This document shows positions 21,094 through 29,775 of a stretch of DNA of 29,891 nt, piece after piece; positions within the stretch are counted from its first letter, which is position 1, and each line of letters opens with the position of its first letter. Made by a program: the position numbers and the translations under genes. Under the pieces are notes generated by a model. It did no database searches, was not told the origin of the DNA, and saw only the letters and a list, made by a program, of their open reading frames with translations. Source of the DNA: BOG-938 sp048498155 (GTDB lineage Bacteria > Pseudomonadota > Alphaproteobacteria > Caulobacterales > Caulobacteraceae); the NCBI GenBank assembly GCA_048498155.1, contig JBEHYN010000037.1, positions 1 to 29,891 of the forward strand. Direction: 5' to 3'.

Positions 21094-24000
21094 GCCTCGT
21101 GCTCGGGCGGGCGCGCGGGATGGACGATCGGCGCGGGGAAAACCTTACGCACCAGCACAAAACTGAGCGGCACAAAAAAGATGGCGAGAATCGTGGCTGA
21201 AGCCATACCGCCGACCACGCCCGTACCAATGTCGTTTTCGCTGCCCGCTCCCGCTCCGTTGGTCAGGGCCAGCGGCGCAACCCCAGCCATGAAGGCCAAG
21301 GAGGTCATTAGGATCGGCCGCAGTCGTTGCCGAGCGGCGCCGATGGCCGCCTCGACCGCGCCCATGCCCTGCTTCTGGCGTTCCACCGCGAATTCCACGA
21401 TCAAGATCGCGTTTTTGGCCGACAGCCCCATGGTGGTGAGCAGGCCCACCTGGAAATAGATGTCGTTATGAAAGCCGCGCAAGGTGGCCGCCAATAGCGC
21501 ACCAACAATGCCGAGCGGCAGGATAAACATCACCACGGTCGGGATCGACCAGCTCTCGTAGAGAGCCGCCAGACACAGAAACACCACGATGACCGTCAGC
21601 CCGTAAAGCAGGGGCGCCTGAGCGCCGGACGCGACCTCCTGGAAAGAAATGCCCGTCCACTCAAACCCTACCCCCGGCGGCAGTTTGGCCACCAGCTTGC
21701 TCACCGCGGCCATCGCCGCGCCGGAGCTGACCCCCGCCCTTGGCTGGCCCTGAATTTCGTAAGACTGCAAGCCGTTGAAGCGATTGAGCTGGGCCGGGCC
21801 AAATGTCCAGTCGGTGCGGGCGAAGGCGGAAAAGGGTGTCATCGAACCGGCGTTGTTGCGCACTTGCCATGAGGCCAGATCTTCGGGCCTGCTGCGATAA
21901 GGCGCGTCGCCTTGGATATAGACCCGCTTGATCCGTCCCCGATCAAGGAAGTCGTTGACGAAACTCCCGCCCCAGGCTGCGCTCAATGTGCTGTTGATAT
22001 CGGCCTGATTGACGCCCAGTGCGGCGGCCTGGGCGGTGTCGACGTCCACATGGAGCTGCGGTTGGTCCTCCAGGCCGGTCGGCCTCAACTGAGCCAGTTG
22101 GGGGTCTTGCGAACCCATGCTTAGCAACTGATTGCGCGCCGCCAGGAACGCCTCGTGGCTCAGCCCCCCTCGGTTCTCCAACTGCAGGTCAAAGCCGGTG
22201 GCCGGACCCAGTTCGGTTACCGCGGGCGGAACGAGAGCAAAGATTTGCGCGTCTCGCGCCTGTCGGGAAAGGGAGCCGCTGATGCGGCGAGCCACCGCCG
22301 GCGCCTTGCTCTCGGCGCTCATGCGCTCGGCCCAAGGCTTCAGGTGGATAAAGGCCATCCCTGCGTTCTGGCCTGTCGCCCCAAGGCTGAAACCCGCCAC
22401 GGTGAACAGCTCGGCGATGTTGGCTTTTTCAGTTGTCAGGAGCGTGTGCTCCACGGTCTTCAGGGTGTCGAGCGTTCGCGACTGAACAGCGCCGACCGGC
22501 AGGGTAACCTGGGCCATGATCAGACCCTGGTCCTCCTCCGGCAGGAACCCCGTTGGGAGCAAGGCGAACAGTCCGATCATGGCCAGGACGATGACGCCGT
22601 AGCCGAAGAGCATGGGCATGGGCTTGCGGACGATCTTGTGGAGGCTGCCTTCATAGCGGTGCACCGACTTGTTGAAGGTGCGGTTGAACCAGCCGAACGG
22701 GCCCCTTCCTTCCGCCTTGCGCGTCGGTTTGAGCAAGGTCGCGCAAAGCGCGGGGGACAGGGTGAGCGCGGTGAACACGGACAGAAGAATGGCCGAGACC
22801 ATGGTAATGGAAAACTGTCGGTAGATCACCCCGGTTGACCCGCCGAAAAAGGCCATCGGCACCAGCACCGCCGACAGCACAAGGGCGATGCCGATCAGGG
22901 CGCCGGTGATCTCGTCCATCGACTTGCGAGTGGCCTCCTTGGGCGACAGCCCCTCCTCCTCCATGATCCGCTCGACGTTTTCCACCACCACGATGGCGTC
23001 ATCCACCAGCAGACCGATCACCAAAACCATGGCGAACAGGGTCAGGGTGTTGATCGAATAGTGCAGGGCCGCCAACACCCCCATGGTGCCTAAAAGCACC
23101 ACTGGTACGGCGATAGCGGGGATGAGGGTTGCACGCCAGTTCTGCAGAAAAACGAACATGACGATGACCACCAGAACGATGGCCTCCATCAGGGTCTTGA
23201 TCACCTCGTGGATGGAAATCTTGATGAACTCGGTGTTGTCCACCGGGAAGTCCAGCTTGACGCCCGGGGGTAGACTCGGCGCCAACTGCAAGGCGCGCGC
23301 CTTTACCGCCTCGGCTGTGGTCAGGGCATTGGCGCCCGGCGCAAGCTGAATGATCATGCCGCTGGCCGAATGCCCGTTCAAGCGGACCGCCCAATCATAA
23401 TTTTCGCTGCCCAGTTCGACGCGCGCCACATCGCCGACGGTCACTGCGGCTCCGTTGGCTTGGCTCTTCAGCACGATCTTGCGGAACTGCTCCGGCGTCT
23501 GCATTTTCGACTGAGCCGTGACCGATACGTTGAGTTGCTGGCCCGGCACATTGGGCGTTCGTCCGAGCTGGCCGGCCGCGACCTGCGCGTTCTGGGCCAG
23601 GAGCGCCGCGCGGACGTCACTCGGGATGAGCTTGAAGCTGGCCAGCTTGAACGGATCCAGCCAAATGCGCATGGCGTGCTGGGTACCGAACACGATGTTG
23701 GAGCCCACGCCATCCACGCGCGACAGCGGATCCTGCATGGTGGAGACCAGCACATCGGCCAAGTCCTGGCTGGTGTAGTAGTCGGTGGGGTCGGACAACA
23801 CGACGATAATCAGAATCGAGCTGCGGTTCTTGGATACCGTCACACCCTGCTGTTGCACTTCTTGCGGCAACAGCGGCAAGGCCGCCTGGACCTTGTTCTG
23901 CACCTGGACCTGGGCGATGTCCGGATTGGTCCCCGCCTCAAAAGTAGCGCTGATCTGCACAGACCCGGTGGCGGTGCTGTTGGCGGAAAAATATTGCAGA

Positions 24001-24221
24001 CCGTCCAGCCCCTTGAGCTGCTGCTCTATGACCTGGGTCACCGAGTTCTGCACCGTCTCGGCCGAGGCGCCGGGGTAGGTCGTGCCGATCTGAACCGACG
24101 GAAGTGCTATCGTGGGATACTGCGCGATGGGCAGGCTGTGCATCGAGATCAACCCGACGAGCATGATCACTATGGCGATAACCCAGGCGAAGATCGGCCG
24201 GTCGATGAAAAAACGCGACAT
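21090..24221 (-). CDS. RND multidrug efflux pump, HAE1 (AcrB/MexB) family
   Basis: The inner-membrane proton-driven drug pump, 1043 residues, the usual length for AcrB-type proteins. It begins MSRFFIDRPIFAWVIAIVIM, has two large periplasmic loops and twelve predicted membrane segments, and keeps the proton-relay residues: Asp407 and Asp408 in GLLVDDAIVVVEN, and Lys936 in SAKNAILIVEF. Other family marks are GASAETVQ, FLPEEDQG and GFEWTG. Substrates are probably hydrophobic compounds rather than metal ions: the heavy-metal pump (CusA) sequence marks are not seen. The ATG at 24221 is the natural start; longer frames to 24299 overlap the fusion protein gene. It lies 10 nt after the fusion protein stop. 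Confidence 0.95.
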   Translation of the reverse strand: MSRFFIDRPIFAWVIAIVIMLVGLISMHSLPIAQYPTIALPSVQIGTTYPGASAETVQNSVTQVIEQQLKGLDGLQYFSANSTATGSVQISATFEAGTNPDIAQVQVQNKVQAALPLLPQEVQQQGVTVSKNRSSILIIVVLSDPTDYYTSQDLADVLVSTMQDPLSRVDGVGSNIVFGTQHAMRIWLDPFKLASFKLIPSDVRAALLAQNAQVAAGQLGRTPNVPGQQLNVSVTAQSKMQTPEQFRKIVLKSQANGAAVTVGDVARVELGSENYDWAVRLNGHSASGMIIQLAPGANALTTAEAVKARALQLAPSLPPGVKLDFPVDNTEFIKISIHEVIKTLMEAIVLVVIVMFVFLQNWRATLIPAIAVPVVLLGTMGVLAALHYSINTLTLFAMVLVIGLLVDDAIVVVENVERIMEEEGLSPKEATRKSMDEITGALIGIALVLSAVLVPMAFFGGSTGVIYRQFSITMVSAILLSVFTALTLSPALCATLLKPTRKAEGRGPFGWFNRTFNKSVHRYEGSLHKIVRKPMPMLFGYGVIVLAMIGLFALLPTGFLPEEDQGLIMAQVTLPVGAVQSRTLDTLKTVEHTLLTTEKANIAELFTVAGFSLGATGQNAGMAFIHLKPWAERMSAESKAPAVARRISGSLSRQARDAQIFALVPPAVTELGPATGFDLQLENRGGLSHEAFLAARNQLLSMGSQDPQLAQLRPTGLEDQPQLHVDVDTAQAAALGVNQADINSTLSAAWGGSFVNDFLDRGRIKRVYIQGDAPYRSRPEDLASWQVRNNAGSMTPFSAFARTDWTFGPAQLNRFNGLQSYEIQGQPRAGVSSGAAMAAVSKLVAKLPPGVGFEWTGISFQEVASGAQAPLLYGLTVIVVFLCLAALYESWSIPTVVMFILPLGIVGALLAATLRGFHNDIYFQVGLLTTMGLSAKNAILIVEFAVERQKQGMGAVEAAIGAARQRLRPILMTSLAFMAGVAPLALTNGAGAGSENDIGTGVVGGMASATILAIFFVPLSFVLVRKVFPAPIVHPARPPEHEA

Positions 24222-24231
24222 GGACCTGGAC

Positions 24232-25422
24232 TCAGCCTTTCGCCGGGCCGCCGGCGGGCGGAGAGCCCGCGGGGACCGCATGCACCGGCGCGCCGTCACG
24301 CACCTTCTGCAGACCTTCCACCACCAGTCTATCGCCGGCCTTCAAGCCGTCCGTCACCAGCCACTTGTCACCCACGGTGCCGCCGGTTTTGAGATTGCGC
24401 AGCTCCGCCTTGCCCTGGGCGTTGACCACATAGGCGATAGGTTGGCCGCGCACGTCCCGGGCGACCGCCGCCTGCGGCGCCAGGATGGCGTTGGGCTGGA
24501 CCGCCTGGGTGATCAACGCCCGCACATACATGCCCGGCAGCAGGACACCTTGTGGGTTGGGCACGATCGCGCGCAGGTTCACCGTGCCGCTGGCCGGATC
24601 AACCGTGACGTCGGTAAACTGCAGCACGCCGGGCGTGGGGTAGTCCGAACCATCCTCCAGTTTCAGGCGCACCGCCACATCGCCTTGGCGCGCCTGACCG
24701 GAGGCCATGGACTGACGAAGAGCCAGCAGTTGGGTCGATGACTGGGTGATATCCACATAGACCCGATCCAGCTGCTGGATCGTGGTCAAGGCCGCCGCCT
24801 GGTTGGCGGTGACCAGCGCCCCGGGCGTCACCGTGGATCGACCCACGTGGCCGGGAATGGGGGCGCTGACCCTGGTGTAATTCAGGTTGATCTTGGCTGT
24901 CTGAACGGCGGCCTGGGTCTGTTGGACATTGGCGGCGGCCTGACCGGCGACGGCGCGGGCGTCATCGGCGTCCTGCCGGCTCACGGCGTTTATCTTGACC
25001 AGATCCTCGTAGCGCTGGGCCTTGAGCTTGGCGGTGCGATCAACCGCCTGGGCGTTGGCGAGCTGGGCCTGGGCCGAGGCGTAGGCGGCCTGATAGGGGG
25101 CGGGGTCGATCTGATACAGCAGTTGGCCCCGGCTCACCTGCGTGCCCTCGGCGAAGGGACGCGACAGGATGATTCCGCTCACCTGCGGACGAACATCGGC
25201 GGTTTCAATGGCGCTGGTGCGGCCAGCCAACTCGGTCTGGATGTCGGCGCTTTGCGCCTGAAGGGTGATTACGCCCACCTCGGGCGTGGGCGGAGCGGGG
25301 GGTTGATGCCGCGCGCAGGCGGACAGCACCCACGCCAAGCCGAAAACCGCCAATGGAAAACGCCGATTGCAAGCCACTCGTCCCACGCAGTCCGTTCCCA
25401 TTATTGTTCGGCGCTTTGGCAA
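24232..25422 (-). CDS. RND efflux membrane fusion lipoprotein (AcrA/MexA type), TTG start
   Basis: The periplasmic adaptor linking the RND pump to the outer membrane channel, 396 residues. A lipoprotein signal (RRFPLAVFGLAWVLSAC, lipobox LSAC) is followed by the standard AcrA order: beta-barrel start, lipoyl half (RPQVSGIILSRPFAEGTQVS), alpha-hairpin (about 95-175, Ala/Gln-rich), second lipoyl half (YTRVSAPIPGHVGRS), beta-barrel (DPASGTVNLRAIVPNP, LLPGMYVRA) and membrane-proximal domain. The start is taken as TTG at 25422 because AGGAGG lies 6 nt upstream; the ATG seven codons later has no such site. It is the first gene of the efflux operon and is divergent from the aldolase/dehydrogenase gene. 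Confidence 0.93.
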   Translation of the reverse strand: MPKRRTIMGTDCVGRVACNRRFPLAVFGLAWVLSACARHQPPAPPTPEVGVITLQAQSADIQTELAGRTSAIETADVRPQVSGIILSRPFAEGTQVSRGQLLYQIDPAPYQAAYASAQAQLANAQAVDRTAKLKAQRYEDLVKINAVSRQDADDARAVAGQAAANVQQTQAAVQTAKINLNYTRVSAPIPGHVGRSTVTPGALVTANQAAALTTIQQLDRVYVDITQSSTQLLALRQSMASGQARQGDVAVRLKLEDGSDYPTPGVLQFTDVTVDPASGTVNLRAIVPNPQGVLLPGMYVRALITQAVQPNAILAPQAAVARDVRGQPIAYVVNAQGKAELRNLKTGGTVGDKWLVTDGLKAGDRLVVEGLQKVRDGAPVHAVPAGSPPAGGPAKG

Positions 25423-25428
25423 CTTTAG

Positions 25429-25434
25429 CCTCCT
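25429..25434 (-). promoter_or_regulatory. Strong Shine-Dalgarno that fixes the TTG start of the fusion protein
   Basis: AGGAGG on the minus strand with a 6-nt spacer (CTAAAG) to TTG. It decides the start in favour of TTG over the downstream ATG at 25401. A weak start codon joined to a strong site is a usual way to set a low but steady level. Confidence 0.75.
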
Positions 25435-25583
25435 ATAAAGCCTGCGGGGCCGGGACGCCTATAGCCATTTGCGAGAACGGTGTTTTGCCGCCTGAGCTTG
25501 GGTCCGACCGCGCGGCGCTTGCCTGACGCCCCGCTCTCGGCCAATAGCCCAAGCGTTGTCCCGCCGTTGGAGGAGTCTGCCCC

Positions 25584-27617
25584 GTGAAAAGCCTTTGGTC
25601 CAAGGCCGATGCCGACGCGATGATCGCGCACTACGCAGGGCGCGGCGTGGCCGAGGACCTGGCCCTGCGCGTCTATTCCAGCCGGCTTCTGGGCGCAGAC
25701 CCGGCCCTGGTGCAGCACGGCGGCGGCAACACCTCGCTCAAAACCATCGAAGCGGACATGCTGGGCGAGCCGGTGGAGGTTCTGCGGGTCAAAGGATCCG
25801 GCTGGGACCTGGGCGACATCGAACCCCAAGGCCTGCCCGCCGTGCGCATGGCCCCGCTGCTGGCCCTGCGTCGCCTGAACAGCCTGTCCGACGAAGGCAT
25901 GGTCGCGGGCCAGCGCACGGCCATGCTCGATCCGTCCGGCCCCAATCCCTCGGTGGAGACCCTGCTGCACGCCTGGGTCCCCCAGGCGGTCGTGGACCAC
26001 AGCCACGCCAACGCCGTCCTGGCCCTGACCGACCAGCCGGACGGCGAAGCCCTGTGCCGCGAACTTTACGGCGAGCGGTTGGCTATAGCGCCCTATTGCA
26101 TGCCCGGCTTCGCCCTCGCCCAGTTGGCGGCGGCCACCTATGAGGCGCACCCGCACAGCGAGGGCATGATCCTGCTCAAGCACGGCATCTTCTCGTGGGG
26201 GCCGGACGCCAGGACCGCCTACGAGCGGATGATCGAATTCGTGGATATGGCCGAGCAGCGGATCGCTCGCGCCCCGGCGCGGACCCGTGCGCGCGCCGCC
26301 CTACCTTCCGCCTGTGCTGCGGCTTGGGATGTCGCGCCAATCATTCGCGGCGCGCTCAGTCGCGGCTTCGCCCCCATGGTGCTGGACCACCGCGCGGGAC
26401 CGGAAGTGCTGGAGTTCGTCGGCGGCGAGGATTTGGCCCGCTACAGCCAGGGCGGCGTCGCCACGCCGGACCACGTCATCCGCATCAAGCCCTGGCCGCT
26501 GGTTTTGCCGCCGGTCGCGGACCAAGATCTAGCCGGCTTCGCCCAGGCGACCCAGGCGGCGGTTGACGCCTACGCCGAACGCTACCGCGCCTATTTCGAA
26601 CGCCACAACGTCACGGCTGATCCCAAGAAGACCATGCTCGACCCCATGCCGCGCGTGGTGATGGTTCCGGGTCTGGGCCTGTTCGGCGCGGGCCGCTCGC
26701 GCAAGGACGCCGTCATCGCCGCTGACATCGCCGAGACGACCGTGCGGGTCACCGGCGCGGCCGAGACCATGAGCGCCTTCGAAAGCATCAGTCCGGCCGA
26801 CACCTTCGACATGGAGTACTGGTCGCTGGAGCAGGCCAAGCTGGGCAAGGACAAGCCCAAACCCCTAGCCGGTCGGGTGGTGGCCGTGACCGGCGGCGGC
26901 GGGACCATCGGCGCCGCTATCGCCTGCGCCTTCGCCGCCCAGGGCGCGGAAGTCGCCGTGCTGGACCTCGACGAAGCCCAAGCCAAAGCCGGCGCCGCCA
27001 AGGTCAAGGGCCTCGCCCTCGCCTGCGACGTCACCGATCCAGCCCAGGTCGCAGCCGCCTTCGAAGCCATCGCCGCGGCCTACGGCGGACTGGACATCCT
27101 GGTGTCCAACGCCGGCGCGGCCCTGACCGGACGTATCGGCGAGGTGTCCGACGACATCCTGCGCCGCAGCTTCGAGCTGAACTTCTTCGCCCATCAGAGC
27201 GTCGCCCAAGCGGCCGTGCGCATCTTCCGCAAGCAGGCCATGGGCGGCTGCCTGCTGTTCAACGCCTCCAAGCAGGCGATCAATCCGGGACCGGACTTCG
27301 GCCCCTATGGCCTGCCCAAGGCTGCGACCCTGGCCCTCATGCGCCAATATGCGGTCGACCACGGCGCCGAGGGTGTGCGCTCCAACGCGGTCAACGCCGA
27401 CCGCATCCGCTCGGGTCTACTGACCGATGAGATGGTCAAGGCCCGCTCGGCCGCGCGCGGGGTCAGCGAGCACGACTACATGGCCGGCAACCTGCTGGGC
27501 CGCGAAGTCACCGCCGAAGACGTTGCCCAGGCCTTTGTCGACCTGGCCCTGGCGACCAAGACCACAGGCGCGGTGCTGACCGTGGACGGCGGGAATATCG
27601 CGGCGGCTTTGAGGTAG
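25584..27617 (+). CDS. Bifunctional class II aldolase / short-chain dehydrogenase
   Basis: A 677-residue fusion. The N-terminal part (about 1-400) is a class II aldolase-like domain with HGGGNTSLK (from His45), the zinc-binding HSHA (His139, His141) and LLKHGIFSWG. The C-terminal part (about 430-677) is a Rossmann-fold SDR with TGGGGTIGAA near 434-443, LVSNAGAAL, and the catalytic Tyr575 and Lys579 in PYGLPKAA, with Ser in FNASKQA. The family is often annotated as rhamnulose-1-phosphate aldolase/lactaldehyde dehydrogenase-like, converting a sugar phosphate to two smaller products, but no other rhamnose or sugar genes are present here, so the substrate is open. It starts with GTG, with GGAGGA 9 nt upstream. 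It stands alone as a transcription unit. Confidence 0.9.
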   Translation: MKSLWSKADADAMIAHYAGRGVAEDLALRVYSSRLLGADPALVQHGGGNTSLKTIEADMLGEPVEVLRVKGSGWDLGDIEPQGLPAVRMAPLLALRRLNSLSDEGMVAGQRTAMLDPSGPNPSVETLLHAWVPQAVVDHSHANAVLALTDQPDGEALCRELYGERLAIAPYCMPGFALAQLAAATYEAHPHSEGMILLKHGIFSWGPDARTAYERMIEFVDMAEQRIARAPARTRARAALPSACAAAWDVAPIIRGALSRGFAPMVLDHRAGPEVLEFVGGEDLARYSQGGVATPDHVIRIKPWPLVLPPVADQDLAGFAQATQAAVDAYAERYRAYFERHNVTADPKKTMLDPMPRVVMVPGLGLFGAGRSRKDAVIAADIAETTVRVTGAAETMSAFESISPADTFDMEYWSLEQAKLGKDKPKPLAGRVVAVTGGGGTIGAAIACAFAAQGAEVAVLDLDEAQAKAGAAKVKGLALACDVTDPAQVAAAFEAIAAAYGGLDILVSNAGAALTGRIGEVSDDILRRSFELNFFAHQSVAQAAVRIFRKQAMGGCLLFNASKQAINPGPDFGPYGLPKAATLALMRQYAVDHGAEGVRSNAVNADRIRSGLLTDEMVKARSAARGVSEHDYMAGNLLGREVTAEDVAQAFVDLALATKTTGAVLTVDGGNIAAALR

Positions 27618-27850
27618 GGGGCCTAGCCGAACGGGGGTCGTCCCTTAGCCGCTAGCGCCGGACTCTGGAATCATGGCTCCAGTCCACGCGATTCCATCTC
27701 GCGGCTTCAAGGATTGAGTGGCCGAAAACAACACCAAAGGATGGTTCACGGTAATGAATAGTTATCCTTAAGTATATCTTTCGGTGTGATTCACTGCAGT
27801 TTAAGGCGTGCATGACAAAGTGAAGCAGATGTCGCTGCCCCGGAGTGATC

Positions 27851-27864
27851 GGGAGAATCGGCGC
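27851..27864 (+). promoter_or_regulatory. Weak candidate sigma54 promoter for flagellin
   Basis: GG, ten bases, GC with the right -24/-12 spacing, about 68 nt before the flagellin ATG. Caulobacter flagellin genes are known to use sigma54, and this is the only GG-N10-GC I found in the gap. The rest of the consensus (TGGCAC, TTGC) matches poorly. Confidence 0.22.
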
Positions 27865-27867
27865 TCG

Positions 27868-27892
27868 CTTGCGGGGACAATCCCCACCCAAG
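27868..27892 (+). promoter_or_regulatory. Stem-loop in the flagellin leader region
   Basis: GGGGA-CAA-TCCCC forms the inner stem and CTTG/CAAG can close an outer one. It lies 40 nt before the flagellin start. In Caulobacter the protein FlbT controls flagellin mRNA through its 5' leader; this structure could be such a target (inference). Confidence 0.3.
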
Positions 27893-27931
27893 CCATAAGG
27901 CGAGGGCTTCCTTAGAAAAAGGTACTCTGTG

Positions 27932-28759
27932 ATGACCTACAGCATCAATACAAATCAGGGCGCGTTGGTCGCTCTGCAAAACCTGACCAGCACCCAGATG
28001 GATCTGGCTAAAACCCAGAACGTCATCTCCACCGGCAAGATGGTCAACACGGCGGCCGACAGCGGCGCGGTTTGGGCGATCGCCAACACCATGACCGGCA
28101 AGGTCACCGCCCTTAACGCGGTCAAGGACTCCCTGAACCGTGCTTCCTCCACCATCGATGTGGCCATGTCGGGCGGCCAGCAAGTCTCCGACCTGCTGTC
28201 TCAGCTGAAGGCTCAGGCCCTGGCCGCCTCGGACACCTCGCTGAACACCGCGAGCCGCACGTCCCTGAACCAGAACTTCAAGGCCCTGTTGTCGGAACTG
28301 ACCACGGTCGTGTCCAACGCCTCCTTCAACGGCGTGAACATGATCAACTCAGGCGGCACCACCATCTACGCCCTGGCCAGCGACTCAGGCAGCTCCAAGA
28401 TCACCGTTGCGGCGCAAAGCCTCGCCCTCGGCGGCGCCAACGTCACGATCGCGGCCACGGCTTCGTTCGCGACCGCCGCGGCGGCCAGCGCCTATGTAGC
28501 GACCCTGACCACCAGCATCGCCAACGTGAACACCGCGTTGACCAACCTAGGTACTGGGTCGAACGCCATCTCCAGCCAGCTGAAGTTCGTGTCGGGCCTG
28601 CAAAACACGCTGAACGCCGGCATCAGCAACCTGGTCGATGCGGACATGGCAGCCGAAAGCGCCAAGCTCCAAGCGCTGCAAACCAAGCAGCAACTGGGCA
28701 TTCAAGCGCTCTCCATCGCCAACCAGTCCACCTCGGCCCTGCTTAGCCTGTTCCGTTAA
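27932..28759 (+). CDS. Flagellin, Caulobacter FljK type
   Basis: The filament subunit exported through the flagellum, 275 residues, the short flagellin length seen in Caulobacteraceae. It has the conserved N-terminus (SINTNQGALVALQNL, then VISTGKMVNTAADSGAVWAI), NAVKDSLNRASSTIDVAMSG and LAASDTSLNTASRTSLNQNF, a short variable centre (about 140-200, Ala/Thr/Ser-rich), and the conserved C-terminus (NLVDADMAAESAKLQALQTK, QALSIANQSTSALLSLFR). No Cys is present, as usual for flagellins. The ATG at 27932 directly follows a GTG that could also serve; the family N-terminus favours ATG. The ribosome binding site is weak. No other flagellar gene is in the window, so this may be one of several dispersed flagellin copies. 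Confidence 0.95.
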   Translation: MTYSINTNQGALVALQNLTSTQMDLAKTQNVISTGKMVNTAADSGAVWAIANTMTGKVTALNAVKDSLNRASSTIDVAMSGGQQVSDLLSQLKAQALAASDTSLNTASRTSLNQNFKALLSELTTVVSNASFNGVNMINSGGTTIYALASDSGSSKITVAAQSLALGGANVTIAATASFATAAAASAYVATLTTSIANVNTALTNLGTGSNAISSQLKFVSGLQNTLNAGISNLVDADMAAESAKLQALQTKQQLGIQALSIANQSTSALLSLFR

Positions 28760-28773
28760 TCGCCGACGCAAAA

Positions 28774-28795
28774 GGCGGAGGGGCAGCCCTCCGCC
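28774..28795 (+). terminator. Hairpin terminator after flagellin
   Basis: GGCGGAGGG and CCCTCCGCC form a perfect 9-bp stem with a GCAG loop, starting 14 nt after the flagellin stop. There is no U-tract, but position and strength fit a terminator or an mRNA-stabilising end. Confidence 0.65.
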
Positions 28796-29105
28796 CGAGC
28801 TCGGCAATTCCACACAACACCGTCCCGTCTGCCTGCGACGCGGCGCACGTCGGGTCTTGGTTGCGCACGGCGCCCAAGGCGCCATTCCTTGCCCAAGCGG
28901 GGGAGGATTTCATGGCGGCGTCCTATCGAACGGCTATCGGCCTATTTCCGGGAAATTTCCGGCCATGAGTTAGGTAGATAGGGGGACATCGCATCCCCCA
29001 TCTCATATCCGCTCGCTTGGAGCCCAAAATCGCCATAGCGTGGCCGTTACGGCAGCGCTCGGCCATACCTCGCGCCTTTGACTCTAAACAGAATTTGGAA
29101 CGTCG
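28796..29105 (+). other. About 310 nt without a gene between flagellin and the next ORF
   Basis: No supported coding region. A GGGGG/CCCCC hairpin with a 9-nt loop lies at 28981-28999, and TTTCCGGGAAATTTCCGG near 28945 is partly self-complementary. Neither is strong enough to name a function. Confidence 0.5.
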
Positions 29106-29717
29106 ATGACGGCACGCATGCGCGACCTGGCGGCGGAAATCGTCCGTCTACAGGGCGAACTGGATAGGGAAATCGAAAGCCGCCGAAAGGTGCTGGGCTT
29201 GGAGTTGAAAGAGCGGATCGGCGAATTCGAATTCGGTGTGGCCGCAAACCACCGGCGCCTGAAGCTCGGCATGGTCAAATTCTTTGGCGGAACCTCGCCA
29301 GCCGTGGTGCTGACCACACCGGTTATCTATTCGCTGCTCATTCCACTGGTTATCGCTGACGCCTGGATCAGCGCCTATCAGGTGATCTGCTTTCCCGCTT
29401 ACGGCATCCCCCAAGTCAAGCGGAGCGACTATCTGGCCTTCGACCGAAAGAAGCTGGCCTATCTCAACGTCATCGAAGCGATGAATTGCGAATTTTGCGG
29501 CTACGCCAACGGCCTTGCGGCCTATTTCCGTGAAATCTCCAGCCGGACCGAACAATACTGGTGCCCCATAAAGCACGCCGTAAAGATCACCGACCCCCAC
29601 CAGCGCTACTATGAGTTCCTGGAATACGGCGACGCCGAAGGCTATCGCACGCGCCTCGACGAATTCCGCTCCCGCCTGAGCACTGAAAAGATCCCTGCCC
29701 CCGGAGCTCCCGCCTAA
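29106..29717 (+). CDS. Membrane-associated hypothetical protein with CxxC...C motif
   Basis: I cannot name the family. The 203-residue protein has a charged helical N-terminus (about 1-55, likely coiled coil: EIVRLQGELDREIESRRKVL), a hydrophobic region at about 64-95 (VVLTTPVIYSLLIPLVI, then WISAYQVICF) that looks like one hairpin or two short membrane segments, and a soluble C-terminal part with MNCEFCGYANGLAAYFREIS (Cys128, Cys131) and RTEQYWCPIKHAVKITDPHQ (Cys153, His157). The Cys/His set could bind a metal or form a redox pair. From memory, similar proteins with a YWCPIKH motif exist in other proteobacteria, so it is probably conserved. GGA lies 6 nt before the ATG. It is followed directly by the right terminal repeat. 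Confidence 0.75.
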   Translation: MTARMRDLAAEIVRLQGELDREIESRRKVLGLELKERIGEFEFGVAANHRRLKLGMVKFFGGTSPAVVLTTPVIYSLLIPLVIADAWISAYQVICFPAYGIPQVKRSDYLAFDRKKLAYLNVIEAMNCEFCGYANGLAAYFREISSRTEQYWCPIKHAVKITDPHQRYYEFLEYGDAEGYRTRLDEFRSRLSTEKIPAPGAPA

Positions 29718-29775
29718 TCCGCCTGGGTTCCAGATCCCGGATCGGCTCAGATCAATCGTGAAGGGGAAGGCTAGG

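Larger units (their letters stand above)
27618..27931 (+). other. 314-nt non-coding region upstream of flagellin
   Basis: No credible gene is seen. The part at about 27715-27800 is markedly AT-rich for this genome (TTAAGTATATC and similar), typical of a control region. Closer to the flagellin start lie a possible sigma54 element (27851-27864) and a stem-loop (27868-27892). The two readings partly conflict, since a sigma54 start would fall near 27876, inside the stem-loop. Confidence 0.6.

Noticed and set aside
19900..21459. 519-codon plus-strand ORF
   Set aside because: Shadow of the NodT-type gene and the end of the RND pump gene; no recognisable domain.
21090..25422. Heavy-metal (CusCBA-type) efflux system, given the adjacent copper locus
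   Set aside because: The pump has AcrB-type sequence (Asp407/Asp408, HAE1-like N-terminus, GASAETVQ) and the fusion protein is AcrA-like with no Met-rich metal sites.
27652..27891. 79-codon minus-strand ORF upstream of flagellin
   Set aside because: No ribosome binding site or motif, and it covers the AT-rich control region.
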